From Roseibium aggregatum (GTDB taxonomy: Bacteria; Pseudomonadota; Alphaproteobacteria; Rhizobiales; Stappiaceae), in NCBI RefSeq assembly GCF_017309185.1, contig NZ_JAEKJZ010000001.1, positions 62,001-126,000 of the forward strand: a stretch of 64,000 nucleotides of DNA. The letters run 5' to 3'. This document shows positions 35,319-43,626 of the stretch, piece by piece. Numbering within the stretch: the stretch's first letter is position 1; each line of letters starts with the position of its first letter. The position numbers were made by a program, and so were the translations under genes. The notes under the pieces were generated by a model that was not told the origin of the DNA, did not search any database, and worked only from the letters and a program-made list of their open reading frames with translations.

Positions 35319-36251
35319 TCAGCTCTCAAGAGCCCTGCTTGCCATTGCATCCGCTCCTTCCGCCCGGCCGATGGAACGGTGCAATTCCTCCTTCAGCCAG
35401 TCGCCGAAAGCCTTTTTGGCCTTCGTCCCGGGGGCGCTGCGGCCGCTGATCAGCCAGTAGGACAGGCCGGTTGCCGGCCTCTGCGGAAAGGGGGCGACGA
35501 CCTGTCCGGCCTGGACCGCATAGACCGCCAGCGTTTCCCACGCGAGAAAGACCCCCTGGCCGGCAATGGCCGCGTCGAGGCACAGGGAGCCGTCGGAAAA
35601 GGTCGGACCGTCCTGAAGGATCGCCTCGTCGAGGCCGAAGAGATCCAGCCATGTCCGCCAGGAATAGACCTGGCCGCGATCGCGGATGACCGGCAGCTTG
35701 CCGATATCCGCCGGTTCCCTGAATTGCTCGGCGAGCGCCGGGCTGCAGACCGGGAAGACGCGCTGGCTCAAGAGCCGTTCTGATTTCAGGCCGGGATAGG
35801 GGCCGCGTCCGACCCGGATACACAGATCGACATCGCTGGTGTCCGGGTCGACCAGATCGACCGTCGCCTCGACCCGGACCCGGATACCGGGATGGGCCTT
35901 GTTGAAGCTTTTCAAATGCCAGACCAGCCACTTGCCCGCAAAGACCGGTGCGACGGAAATGGTCAGGGCGTCTTCCCGGCCCCGTTCCGTCGTCGCAATG
36001 GCGGTGGCCAGAGAGGTCATCGCCGAAGTCAGATGCGGCTGCATCGCCAGAAGACGCGGGGTCGGCACGAGCAGCCTGTTGCGCCGTTCGAACAGCTGAA
36101 CCCCGAGCTGGGCCTCGGTCTTCTGCACCTGCTGGCTGACGGCGCCCGCCGTCACACCGAGTTCCTCCGCCGCCGCCTTGAGCGATCCGAGCCGGCCGGT
36201 GGCTTCGACGGCCCGAAGGCCCGCGAGATGAATGCGGTTCAGGTTTTTCAT
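35319..36251 (-). CDS. LysR-family regulator, GcvA-like
   Basis: A 310-aa LysR regulator of the GcvA/AmpR type. The N-terminal helix-turn-helix is ATGRLGSLKAAAEELGVTAG followed by AVSQQVQKTEAQLGVQLFER. The effector domain includes VAPVFAGKWLVWHLKSF, ESERLLSQRVFPVCSPAL-like and GPTFSDGSLCLDAAIAGQGV blocks. I chose ATG 36251 (MKNLNRIHLAGLRA), the usual start of this group, over an upstream ATG that adds 23 residues. It is divergent from a 45-aa gene, and TTAGA-AAG-TCTAA at 36253-36265 lies immediately before its start, consistent with autoregulation. Confidence 0.88.
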   Translation of the reverse strand: MKNLNRIHLAGLRAVEATGRLGSLKAAAEELGVTAGAVSQQVQKTEAQLGVQLFERRNRLLVPTPRLLAMQPHLTSAMTSLATAIATTERGREDALTISVAPVFAGKWLVWHLKSFNKAHPGIRVRVEATVDLVDPDTSDVDLCIRVGRGPYPGLKSERLLSQRVFPVCSPALAEQFREPADIGKLPVIRDRGQVYSWRTWLDLFGLDEAILQDGPTFSDGSLCLDAAIAGQGVFLAWETLAVYAVQAGQVVAPFPQRPATGLSYWLISGRSAPGTKAKKAFGDWLKEELHRSIGRAEGADAMASRALES

Positions 36252-36252
36252 A

Positions 36253-36265
36253 TTAGAAAGTCTAA
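36253..36265. promoter_or_regulatory. LysR-type inverted repeat between divergent genes
   Basis: TTAGA-AAG-TCTAA is a perfect 5-bp-arm inverted repeat that abuts the start of the GcvA-like gene in an AT-rich 134-bp gap shared with the 45-aa gene. It matches the T-N11-A pattern of LysR boxes. It is a candidate binding site for that regulator. Confidence 0.4.
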
Positions 36266-36385
36266 ATTGAAATTCAGAAGAAGTCGATTTTTTAAGCCGG
36301 AAACAAGCCTTATCTTTCACGGGAAGCTAAATTCAAAAAAAGGAATTTGGCCATGAGAAAAACAATAAAAAGGAGATTGAACCTC

Positions 36386-36523
36386 ATGATGAAACTGTTT
36401 ATGCGCCGCCAGTTCAGAGCCCGTCCGGAAGGTGCTTACGACCGGACCGACCCGCTGTCCCACCCGGCGATCCAGCGCATGACCCCGAGGGAACTGGCGG
36501 ATTTGCCGTTTAACAGGCGGTGA
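36386..36523 (+). CDS. 45-aa DUF1127-like protein
   Basis: A short gene starting at ATG 36386 with a strong AAGGAG about ten bases upstream. The protein begins MMKLFMRRQFRARPEGAYDR and ends IQRMTPRELADLPFNRR. The Arg-rich composition and the final TPRELADLPFNRR resemble the C-terminal signature of DUF1127 proteins (roughly LSxRELADLGL), which are small basic proteins often under LysR or stress control in alphaproteobacteria. It is divergent from a GcvA-like LysR gene, which may regulate it. RNA binding has been suggested for some DUF1127 members; for this one the function is unknown. Confidence 0.7.
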   Translation: MMKLFMRRQFRARPEGAYDRTDPLSHPAIQRMTPRELADLPFNRR

Positions 36524-36593
36524 TCGGTTAAGCCCGGTCGGAAAAGGGGCGCGTTTCACGGGATGTTGTGATCATGCAATGATCCGCTTGAAT

Positions 36594-36634
36594 TTGTCGT
36601 CCCGGTCTTGGCTTACGCCAAACCGGGACGACAA
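36594..36634. repeat. 41-bp nested palindrome
   Basis: Arms TTGTCGTCCCGGT (36594-36606) and ACCGGGACGACAA (36622-36634) are perfectly complementary, and inside them TTGGC-TTAC-GCCAA continues the stem with one bulged base. The gap between the 45-aa gene and the tautomerase gene holds little else. There is no T-run on either side, so it is better seen as a REP-type repeat that may also act as a weak bidirectional terminator. Confidence 0.75.
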
Positions 36635-36688
36635 GTGGAGAGGCGGGAAGAAACTTGTGTCAGTTCTCTTCGGCAGGTGCCGGGCATC

Positions 36689-37093
36689 TCAAACCGCCAC
36701 CGGGACCCGGTCCGCGTATTGCGCGATGCCGTTGCCGAAGGACCAGTTTTCGGTCTTGGTCTCCACCAGATTGATGAAGACATCCTCCGCTCGAACGCCG
36801 ACCTCATGCACCAGTCCCTTGACGATGCGCGCGAACAGGGCCTTCTTTTTCTCCTGGCTGCGGGTGTCGCTGACGGTCAGCTGGATGATCATGAGATCGT
36901 CGGAGCGGGGAATGTTCATATAGTGGCGGCCGAACAAGAAATCCTCCCGCGCATGTTCGGTGATCGTCATGAACTTGTCGTCCTGGGGCACGTCGAAGGT
37001 CTCGCGCATGGCCTGGTAGATCTCGTCCAGGATCGCGGCTTTCTGCGCGGGGCTCTTCGATCCCTTCATCAGGGATACCTGGGTAAGCGGCAT
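36689..37093 (-). CDS. Tautomerase-family protein
   Basis: A 134-aa protein of the larger (about 130-aa) tautomerase family. Starting at ATG 37093 gives MPLTQVSLMKGSKSPAQKAA, so Pro2 becomes the N-terminal catalytic proline. GGAGG five bases upstream supports this start over one four codons earlier. The core has LDEIYQAMRETFDVPQDDKF and a C-terminal block VGVRAEDVFINLVETKTENW typical of the family. Members act as tautomerases or decarboxylases on small keto acids, but substrates are mostly unknown. It is divergent from a LysR gene that probably regulates it. Confidence 0.85.
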   Translation of the reverse strand: MPLTQVSLMKGSKSPAQKAAILDEIYQAMRETFDVPQDDKFMTITEHAREDFLFGRHYMNIPRSDDLMIIQLTVSDTRSQEKKKALFARIVKGLVHEVGVRAEDVFINLVETKTENWSFGNGIAQYADRVPVAV

Positions 37094-37161
37094 GTCGTCC
37101 TCCATCGGTCGGGGTTGATGGGAGAACGATACGGCGGGTCCTTAAATTAGAAAAACAAATC

Positions 37162-37185
37162 TTTGATATTTCAAAAATTCGAATT
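37162..37185. promoter_or_regulatory. Palindromes between tautomerase and LysR genes
   Basis: TTTGA-TATT-TCAAA (37162-37175) and the perfect palindrome AATTCGAATT (37176-37185) lie side by side in the 104-bp AT-rich gap. Both are typical of LysR binding regions that control a divergent target and the regulator itself. Confidence 0.45.
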
Positions 37186-37197
37186 ACAAATGATGAG

Positions 37198-38034
37198 ATG
37201 AGCGATCTCGACATGGACCTTCTGCGCGTCTTTGTGCGCGTCGCCGAAACCGGCAGCTTCACCAAAGCCGGGCAGTTGACCGGTGCCAGCCAGTCCGCCG
37301 TCAGCCTGAAGATCAAGAAACTGGAAGACCGCTTGGGGGATATGCTCCTGAGCCGTTCGCCGCGTTCAGTCCGGCTGACCAGTTTCGGGGCCCGCTTTCT
37401 GAACGACGCCCGCAGCCTCATCGACCTGCACGACCGGGTCGCGTCGCGCGCCTTGGGGGCGGAAACCCGAAAGCAGCTTCTTCTCGGCATCAGCGATCAT
37501 GCCGCGGGCGCCGGCCTGCCCGGCATCGTCGCGGCACTCGGGCAATCCCTGCCAGAGTATCGCCTTCATGTGTCCGTCGGCCTGTCGGATCTGCTCTACC
37601 GGGATTTCCGGGCCGGCCTTTTCACGGCGGTCATGATCCGCTCGGAGGATGTCGGCGTTCAGGGACGCGTCGCTTTCGAGGACGATCTCGTCTGGACGGC
37701 GTCGCGGGACTTTCACTGGGAAATGGGCGATCCCTTTCCGTTCGTCGCCTTGCCGGACGGCTGCGCGTTGAGACGTTTTGCGCTCCGGGGCCTGAAGGAG
37801 GCAAACATCGACTTCGAGGACGTCTTCACCGGCACGGGCGTCGGTGCCGTCCAGGCCGCCGTTTCCGCCGGCCTCGGCATCGCCTGCCTCGACCGCCGCA
37901 ACATCCCGCCCGGCAGCCGCGATGTCGGCGGTCTCTATGCGCTGCCCGATCTGCCGAAAACGATGATGGTCTTGTTTTGCCGCGAGGACGATATTGCGTC
38001 GGCGATCCTGAAGGCGTTTCAGCATCATTCATAA
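37198..38034 (+). CDS. LysR-family transcriptional regulator
   Basis: A 278-aa LysR protein. The helix-turn-helix is VAETGSFTKAGQLTGASQSA followed by VSLKIKKLEDRLGDMLLSRS. The effector-binding part (LLLGISDHAAGAGLPGIVAA, then VGAVQAAVSAGLGIACLDRR) is slightly shorter than usual. It is divergent from the tautomerase gene, with palindromes between, so it most likely controls that gene. Its 3' end is followed at once by the promoter of the MerR gene. Confidence 0.9.
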   Translation: MSDLDMDLLRVFVRVAETGSFTKAGQLTGASQSAVSLKIKKLEDRLGDMLLSRSPRSVRLTSFGARFLNDARSLIDLHDRVASRALGAETRKQLLLGISDHAAGAGLPGIVAALGQSLPEYRLHVSVGLSDLLYRDFRAGLFTAVMIRSEDVGVQGRVAFEDDLVWTASRDFHWEMGDPFPFVALPDGCALRRFALRGLKEANIDFEDVFTGTGVGAVQAAVSAGLGIACLDRRNIPPGSRDVGGLYALPDLPKTMMVLFCREDDIASAILKAFQHHS

Positions 38035-38037
38035 GAC

Positions 38038-38068
38038 TTGACCTGGAGTTGCTCCAGGCTCCTAAAGT
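38038..38068 (+). promoter_or_regulatory. MerR-type promoter with 19-bp spacer and operator
   Basis: TTGACC (38038-38043) and TAAAGT (38063-38068) are separated by exactly 19 bp, and the spacer is built around the 7-bp-arm palindrome CCTGGAG-TTG-CTCCAGG (38042-38058). Overlong spacers with a dyad are the hallmark of promoters that MerR proteins untwist. The merR gene starts 28 bp downstream, so it is autoregulated and drives the SDR gene too. Confidence 0.85.
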
Positions 38069-38095
38069 CTTCTTCTCAACGGGAAAGAAGCGCTC

Positions 38096-38458
38096 ATGCG
38101 GATATCGGAAGCCTCCAGCAAAAGCGGCCTCAGCGCCGATACCATTCGCTTTTACGAGAAAACCGGTCTCGTCCCGGCAATCGCGCGCGGGCCGGATGGG
38201 TTGCGCCGTTTTTCACCTGAGAACGTCGAGTGGCTGACCCTTTTGTACTGGCTCCGCAAGACCGGCATGCCGATGCAGGAAATGCAGCATTTCGCGTTGC
38301 TCTACCGGCAGGGAGCGCAAACCCTGCCGCAACGCAGGGCCGTGCTTCTTGAGCATGAAAAGCGCCTGCGGCGGCGGCGGGACGACCTCGACCGGTGCGC
38401 GGATGTGCTTGCCGTGAAACTCGCGGCTTATGACAGGATCGAAGGAGACCAACCATGA
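38096..38458 (+). CDS. MerR-family transcriptional regulator
   Basis: A 120-aa MerR regulator. The winged helix is RISEASSKSGLSADTIRFYE with the wing GPDGLRRFSPENVEWLTLLY, and a long dimerisation helix (HEKRLRRRRDDLDRCADVLA) follows. Only one cysteine is present near the end, so the Cys pairs of Hg, Cu or Zn sensors are missing. It is more like regulators of small-molecule or aldehyde/oxidative responses. The 3' end overlaps the SDR start by ATGA, and the promoter at 38038 fits MerR control of both genes. Confidence 0.92.
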   Translation: MRISEASSKSGLSADTIRFYEKTGLVPAIARGPDGLRRFSPENVEWLTLLYWLRKTGMPMQEMQHFALLYRQGAQTLPQRRAVLLEHEKRLRRRRDDLDRCADVLAVKLAAYDRIEGDQP

Positions 38459-39054
38459 ACATAGTCGTCATCGGCGCCGCGGGCGCGATCGGGCAGGCGG
38501 TTTGCGCCGAACTGTCCGGCCGCCACAAGGTTATCACCGCGGGCCGCACGTCCGGCGATTTGAGGGTCGACCTGGTGGATGAGGCAAGCATCGAGGCGAT
38601 TTACCGCCAAGCAGGGCCGTTGGACGCGGTCGTCTGCGCGGCAGGCGAAGTCGAATTCGGCCGCCTCGCCGAAATGACCGGAGAGAAGTATCTCTTCGGT
38701 CTGAAGAACAAGGTGCTGACCCAGATCAATCTCGTTCTAAAGGGCCTGAAAGCGCTGAACGACGGCGGATCCTTCACCTTGACCAGCGGTATTCTGGACC
38801 GGGATCCGATCCGGGTCGGGTCCGGTTCGGCAACCGCGAATGGCGCACTGGCAGGCTTCGTCAAAGCCGCCGCCATCGACATGCCGCGCAGCCTTCGGAT
38901 CAATGTCGTCAGCCCCGGCCTTCTCGAAGTCTCCGCCGACCGCTACGGCGCGATCTTTCCGGGACACGACCCGGTGTCGTCGAGACGCGTCGGCCTCGCC
39001 TACGCCAAATGCATCGAAGGCGGTCTGACCGGACAGATGGTGCCGGTGGACTGA
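38455..39054 (+). CDS. Short-chain dehydrogenase/reductase-like protein lacking the Tyr-x3-Lys motif
   Basis: A 199-aa SDR-fold protein of a short subfamily. The NAD(P)-binding turn is VVIGAAGAIGQAVCAEL at the start, with VVCAAGEVEFG (NAG-like) near residue 63. SFTLTSGILDRDPIRVGSGS is the catalytic-serine region. Where classic SDRs have YxxxK, this protein reads NGALAGFVKAAAIDMP: the Lys is kept but the Tyr is replaced. The reaction may thus be altered or lost. It is translationally coupled to merR and probably responds to the same signal. Confidence 0.85.
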   Translation: MNIVVIGAAGAIGQAVCAELSGRHKVITAGRTSGDLRVDLVDEASIEAIYRQAGPLDAVVCAAGEVEFGRLAEMTGEKYLFGLKNKVLTQINLVLKGLKALNDGGSFTLTSGILDRDPIRVGSGSATANGALAGFVKAAAIDMPRSLRINVVSPGLLEVSADRYGAIFPGHDPVSSRRVGLAYAKCIEGGLTGQMVPVD

Positions 39055-39071
39055 CGCTCAGGCTGCCTGGC

Positions 39072-39656
39072 TCAGGCCTTCTTCACATATTCCGTGAGAA
39101 TGACGATCCGCTGGTCGTTGACCCGGCCCTCGATCTGCGCCGGGTTGTCGGCGACCAGGCTGATGTTGCGCACGGCGGTGCCACGCTTGGCGGTGAAATT
39201 GGCGCCCTTGACCTTCAGGTCCTTGATCAGGGTGACCGTGTCGCCGGAACTGAGCACGGCGCCATGGGTGTCCTTGTGAACGACTTCGGCGTCCTCGGCG
39301 GATGCGGGAGCGTCCAGCCCGGCCTTCGCCCAGGCGAGAACCTCGTCTTCCAGGTAAAGCATGTCGAGAAGATCTCGGGCCCAGGCTTCTCCCGGCATTC
39401 TTGAAAGAAGGCGGTAGGCGGTAACCTGAACGGGGGGTACCTGGCTCCAGGCGCTCTCGTTGAGGCAGTGCCATTGGCTCGGATCGATCTCTGTCGCGCC
39501 GGTGATCTGATCGGCGCATTCGGTGCTGACGAGGATCGACGTGGCCGCCGTTCCGTCCGCGTCCGGGCCGACCTCCAGGAGAACGAGGGCGTCGGTTGCG
39601 CCGCTGAGTTCGCAGATATCTCCCGCGCGGTCGCGGACGTCCTGTTCAACGGTCAT
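39072..39656 (-). CDS. PhnA-domain protein
   Basis: A 194-aa protein with the C-terminal PhnA/YjdM-type domain: VHKDTHGAVLSSGDTVTLIK, then DLKVKGANFTAKRGTAVRN and INDQRIVILTEYVKKA-like end. The N-terminal half has a CELSGA segment and ECADQI but lacks a complete zinc ribbon. The name refers to a gene near phosphonate loci in E. coli, yet the domain is not required for phosphonate use and its biochemical role is unclear. It converges with the SDR gene. The gap to lepA (39657-39810) contains an 11-bp-arm hairpin. Confidence 0.82.
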   Translation of the reverse strand: MTVEQDVRDRAGDICELSGATDALVLLEVGPDADGTAATSILVSTECADQITGATEIDPSQWHCLNESAWSQVPPVQVTAYRLLSRMPGEAWARDLLDMLYLEDEVLAWAKAGLDAPASAEDAEVVHKDTHGAVLSSGDTVTLIKDLKVKGANFTAKRGTAVRNISLVADNPAQIEGRVNDQRIVILTEYVKKA

Positions 39657-39763
39657 GGTCTTGCTTTCTGCTTGAAGCGTGGGCTGGACGGTTCGATCTG
39701 GTCTCTAGTGGGTCAGCCCGCTCGACGGCCCTTCGGGCCTTACTCTAGCGTGCGTTCGACGCT

Positions 39764-39788
39764 CGCAAAGGTCCACCGGACCTTTGCG
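39764..39788. repeat. Strong hairpin downstream of lepA
   Basis: Arms CGCAAAGGTCC (39764-39774) and GGACCTTTGCG (39778-39788) are perfectly complementary around ACC. It lies 22 bp beyond the lepA stop. A second small hairpin, GGCCC-TTC-GGGCC, lies at about 39727-39739. There is no strong T-run, so termination is possible but not certain. Confidence 0.6.
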
Positions 39789-39810
39789 TCGGGCGAAGTC
39801 GGACCGCGTC

Positions 39811-41616
39811 TCACTCATCCATCTTCAGGGCTTGAATAAACGCCTCTTGCGGGATCTCGACCTTGCCGAACTGGCGCATCTTCTTCTTGCCGGCCTTCTG
39901 CTTTTCCAGAAGCTTGCGTTTACGGGTGGCGTCGCCGCCGTAACACTTCGCCGTCACGTCCTTGCGCAGCGCGGCGATTGTCTCGCGCGCGATCACCCGG
40001 CCGCCGATGGCCGCCTGGATCGGGATCTTGAACATGTGCCGCGGGATCAGGTCCTTCAGCTTCTCGCACATGGCCCGGCCCCGGCGCTCCGCCTGGCTGC
40101 GGTGCACCAGCACAGACAGCGCGTCCACCGGTTCCTCGTTGACCAGGATCGACATCTTGACCAGATCGCCGGCCCGATAGTCGGAAATCTGGTAGTCGAA
40201 GGAGGCGTAGCCCTTGGAGATTGACTTCAGCCGGTCGTAGAAGTCGAAGACCACTTCGTTGAGCGGCAGGTCGTAGGCAACCATGGCCCGCGAGCCGACA
40301 TAGGACAGCTCGACCTGGATGCCGCGCCGTTCCTGGCACAGCTTCAGGATGCCGCCGAGGTATTCGTCCGGCGTCATGATGGTTGCGCGGATCCACGGCT
40401 CGCGGATTTCGGAGATCTTGACCACGTCCGGCATGTCAGCCGGATTGTGCAGGTCGATATCCGATCCGTCGGTCATGGTCATCTGGTAGACAACGGAAGG
40501 CGCGGTGGCGATCAGGTCCAGATCGAATTCGCGCGACAGCCGCTCCTGGATGATTTCCAGGTGCAGAAGCCCGAGGAAGCCGCAGCGGAAACCGAAACCG
40601 AGCGCGGCGGAGGTTTCCATCTCGAAGGAGAAGCTGGCGTCGTTGAGGCGCAGCTTGCCCATTGCGGCGCGCAGGTCCTCGAAGTCGTTGGCATCGACCG
40701 GAAAGAGACCGCAGAACACGACCGGCTGGGCCGGTTTGAAGCCCGGCAGCGGCTCGGCGCAGGGTTTCTTGTCGAGCGTGATCGTGTCGCCGACGCGGGT
40801 GTCGGCCACTTCCTTGATCGACCCGGTGATCACGCCGATCTCGCCGGCGTGCAGTTCGTCGACCTGCAGGAATTTCGGCGTCATGACGCCGACCCGGTCG
40901 ACGTCGTAGGAAGCGCCTGTTCCCATCATCTTGATCTTCTGGCCCTTCTTCAGGGAGCCGTCGATGATGCGCACCAGAACCATGACGCCGAGGTAGGTGT
41001 CGTACCAGCTGTCGACCAGCATGGCTTTCAGCGTGTTCTCCGGATCGCCTTCAGGCGCGGGCAGCTTCTCGACGATGGCTTCCAGCACGTCGTCCACGCC
41101 GAGGCCGGTCTTTGCCGAGATCATGCAGGCCTCGGACGCGTCGATGCCGATCACATCCTCGATCTGTTCCTTGATCCGGTCCGGTTCCGCCGCCGGCAGG
41201 TCGATCTTGTTCAGGACGGTGACGATCTCGTGGTCGTTGTCGATGGCCTGATAGACGTTGGCGAGCGTCTGGGCTTCCACCCCTTGCGAGGCGTCCACCA
41301 CCAGAAGCGAGCCTTCACAGGCCGCCAGCGAGCGGGACACCTCATAGGCGAAGTCCACGTGGCCCGGCGTGTCGATCAGGTTCAGCGTATACTGCTGGCC
41401 GTCCTTGGCGTTATAGATCAGGCGTACGGTCTGGGCCTTGATCGTGATGCCGCGCTCGCGCTCGATATCCATCGAATCGAGCACCTGTTCGGTCATCTCG
41501 CGGTCGGTCATCGTGCCGGTCATCTGGATCAGCCGGTCGGCCAGGGTCGACTTGCCGTGATCGATATGGGCAACGATGGAGAAATTTCTGATGTTGGAAA
41601 GCTTCTGCGTCGTCAT
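39811..41616 (-). CDS. lepA: Elongation factor 4 (LepA)
   Basis: A 601-aa translational GTPase that acts on stalled or mis-translocated ribosomes. The G1 motif is [16 protein letters not shown]3 is [15 protein letters not shown], and G4 is [11 protein letters not shown]. The family-specific C-terminal domain ends [21 protein letters not shown] chose ATG 41616 ([13 protein letters not shown]), which starts every LepA; an upstream ATG adds 34 unrelated residues. Full length, no anomalies. It is divergent from the GNAT gene across 223 bp. Confidence 0.97.
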   Translation of the reverse strand: MTTQKLSNIRNFSIVAHIDHGKSTLADRLIQMTGTMTDREMTEQVLDSMDIERERGITIKAQTVRLIYNAKDGQQYTLNLIDTPGHVDFAYEVSRSLAACEGSLLVVDASQGVEAQTLANVYQAIDNDHEIVTVLNKIDLPAAEPDRIKEQIEDVIGIDASEACMISAKTGLGVDDVLEAIVEKLPAPEGDPENTLKAMLVDSWYDTYLGVMVLVRIIDGSLKKGQKIKMMGTGASYDVDRVGVMTPKFLQVDELHAGEIGVITGSIKEVADTRVGDTITLDKKPCAEPLPGFKPAQPVVFCGLFPVDANDFEDLRAAMGKLRLNDASFSFEMETSAALGFGFRCGFLGLLHLEIIQERLSREFDLDLIATAPSVVYQMTMTDGSDIDLHNPADMPDVVKISEIREPWIRATIMTPDEYLGGILKLCQERRGIQVELSYVGSRAMVAYDLPLNEVVFDFYDRLKSISKGYASFDYQISDYRAGDLVKMSILVNEEPVDALSVLVHRSQAERRGRAMCEKLKDLIPRHMFKIPIQAAIGGRVIARETIAALRKDVTAKCYGGDATRKRKLLEKQKAGKKKMRQFGKVEIPQEAFIQALKMDE

Positions 41617-41839
41617 GGCCGCCCGTTTACCACCGCATTTCGGTTTCCACCAGAAAATTGCGCGTCGGCACGGCGGAAATCTGGTGGTTTTCGTCCGTTG
41701 ACGGTTGCGGTGCCGCATACGGCAAATGGGCGAGCAGGAGACTGTCCCGGGTGGGATGTCGTAAATCTATGGTTTCCCGGCGAATGTTCGCTCGAAATGA
41801 ATCACCGGGCATGGTATCTGTGTATTGTAAAAAATAACG

Positions 41840-42376
41840 ATGGATAACTTTATGGTTGTTCGCGACGCCGCCCCGCAAGACGTTCCTTCGATCCTCGCCA
41901 TTTACAATGGTGCGGTCCGGGACACGACTGCTGCCTGGACAAGTAAAGAGGAAACGCTCGACGAGCGCCTGACCTGGTTCGAAGACCGGCAAAAACAGGA
42001 CCTTCCCGTACTGGTCGCCGCAGATGGCGACAGCGTGCTGGGATTTGCAAGCTACGGACCGTTTCGCCCGCGGGAAGGGTACCGGTTCACGGTCGAGCAT
42101 TCGGTCTACGTCGCCCCTTCAGCCCGTCGCCAGGGCATCGGGCGCAGCTTGCTGGAACATCTGGTCCAGATCGCGGAAGCCCGGAACTTTCATCTGATGG
42201 TCGGCGTGGTCGACGGCGCAAACGACGCATCCATTGCCTTGCATGAAAAACTCGGCTTCGAAGTCTCCGGCCGCCTGCCGCAGGCGGGCACCAAATTCGG
42301 CCGCTGGCTGGATCTGGTTTTTCTGACCAGGGTCTTGAACCCCGAAGCTGCAGCCCCCGCCGGCCGACCGGACTGA
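41840..42376 (+). CDS. GNAT-family N-acetyltransferase (phosphinothricin acetyltransferase-like)
   Basis: A 178-aa acetyl-CoA-dependent acetyltransferase. The start VVRDAAPQDVPSILAIYNGA with SKEETLDERLTWFEDRQKQD is the pattern of the PAT/Bar subgroup. Motif A is VYVAPSARRQGIGRSLLEHL, and motif B contains NDASIALHEKLGFEVSGRL. Such enzymes acetylate small amino compounds such as methionine sulfone or phosphinothricin. The real substrate here is not known. It converges with the homocysteine methyltransferase gene. Confidence 0.88.
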   Translation: MDNFMVVRDAAPQDVPSILAIYNGAVRDTTAAWTSKEETLDERLTWFEDRQKQDLPVLVAADGDSVLGFASYGPFRPREGYRFTVEHSVYVAPSARRQGIGRSLLEHLVQIAEARNFHLMVGVVDGANDASIALHEKLGFEVSGRLPQAGTKFGRWLDLVFLTRVLNPEAAAPAGRPD

Positions 42377-42418
42377 ACGAGCCTTGCCCGATCAAACGGC
42401 GGGGGATCACACCGCTGC

Positions 42419-43387
42419 CTATGCTGCTTGGCTGTGCCCGCAGCAGGTGGTGCAGATTGCCGAAATGTGCCTGTGATCGGTCCCGCAGCAGCCGCCGACG
42501 ACGCGGACCCAGGGCATGGCGTCCAGTATCGCGGCATATCGGATCGCCAGGTCTTCCGGATCGCCGCTGTCCAGCTCTTCGGCGGCATCCAGTTCTTCAT
42601 GGCTCATCTGCGAGGCGTTCGCCCGGATCCCGCAGATGCGCTTGACCCATTCGCCGCCCTGGTCAAGGACCTCGGCGAAGTGTGCGGGATGCGCGCAGTT
42701 GATCATGTAGTAGGCGACCGAACCGTCCGTCGCAGCGTCGACGGCCTGAATGGCGTCGCCGAGATCGACACCGGACGGCAGGCGGCCGTCGGTCTCGACG
42801 GTGAACGAGATGACGCAGGGAATGCCGATGGCCTTGGCGGCGATCGCGACGCCTGTGGCCTCCGGAACATTTGTCATTGTGACCGCGGTGACCAGGTCCG
42901 CGCCGCTCTCGCAGAAGACTTCGATCTGCCGGGCGTGGTAGTCGCAGGCTTCACCCGTGCTCATGACGTTTCCTGCGACATACCCGTCGCCGCGAGGGCC
43001 GATGCAGCCGCTGATGGCGAACGGGCTGACTCCGGTCTGAAATTCCAGGGCAAGCTCCTTCATGGCTCCGATTGCGTCACGGTTGGCGTTATCCAACGCT
43101 TCGGCGGAGTATCCAAGCTTCTCCGCCCAGTCCGGATTCGAGCGCCATGTCGGGCTTTCCAGAACGAAACCGGTGCCGTTCAGGGCCGCGATTTTCGCGT
43201 AGGGCCGGTAATAGTCGAGAAGCTTCGCGCGTCCATCCCGCGTCTCGAGAAGCGTGAAAGAGGCGAAGTAGGGAAGGTCGATGCCCTCCAGGAAAATCAG
43301 GCTCGTCTCGATCCCGCCATCGGTCAGAAATATCTTGTCGGACAGATGGGGAAGTAGATTCTGTGACGTACTCAACTTTTTATCCAA
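42419..43387 (-). CDS. Homocysteine S-methyltransferase-family protein
   Basis: A 322-aa zinc-dependent methyltransferase of the Hcy-binding family. FLTDGGIETSLIFLEGIDLP starts the barrel, followed by LESPTWRSNPDWAEKLGYS and ISGCIGPRGDGYVA. The zinc ligands are the cysteine in YMINCAHPAH and the pair in VVGGCCGTDHRHI. The family transfers methyl groups from S-methylmethionine, betaines or similar donors to homocysteine or other thiols. There is no cobalamin-binding domain. The donor is not determined. It is divergent from the TetR gene, and the 239-bp gap between them has an imperfect dyad at 43503-43542. Confidence 0.87.
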   Translation of the reverse strand: MDKKLSTSQNLLPHLSDKIFLTDGGIETSLIFLEGIDLPYFASFTLLETRDGRAKLLDYYRPYAKIAALNGTGFVLESPTWRSNPDWAEKLGYSAEALDNANRDAIGAMKELALEFQTGVSPFAISGCIGPRGDGYVAGNVMSTGEACDYHARQIEVFCESGADLVTAVTMTNVPEATGVAIAAKAIGIPCVISFTVETDGRLPSGVDLGDAIQAVDAATDGSVAYYMINCAHPAHFAEVLDQGGEWVKRICGIRANASQMSHEELDAAEELDSGDPEDLAIRYAAILDAMPWVRVVGGCCGTDHRHISAICTTCCGHSQAA

Positions 43388-43626
43388 TCTTGTGAAAGAG
43401 AAAAAATCCCCCGCGTTCTCTTTGCGTAAACGCGAAGTGCCCGGAATGTGTTGGTTTGAGCCGGCGGGGTCTACAGTACTTGCGGTATAGTTGGCGGGAT
43501 AAGATCACGGGAAGTGATGTCGGTCACACTTCTTCCCGGATCGCTCCGTTATCAGCTGAGCTTCGCAGCGGAAGATGATGCAGTGCACTCCGCGAAGGTC
43601 GGAAGAAGGCTCCGGGAGACAGGAAA

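Noticed and set aside
40447..41847. 466-codon open frame opposite lepA
   Set aside because: It is antisense to lepA, whose full-length conserved protein explains the DNA.
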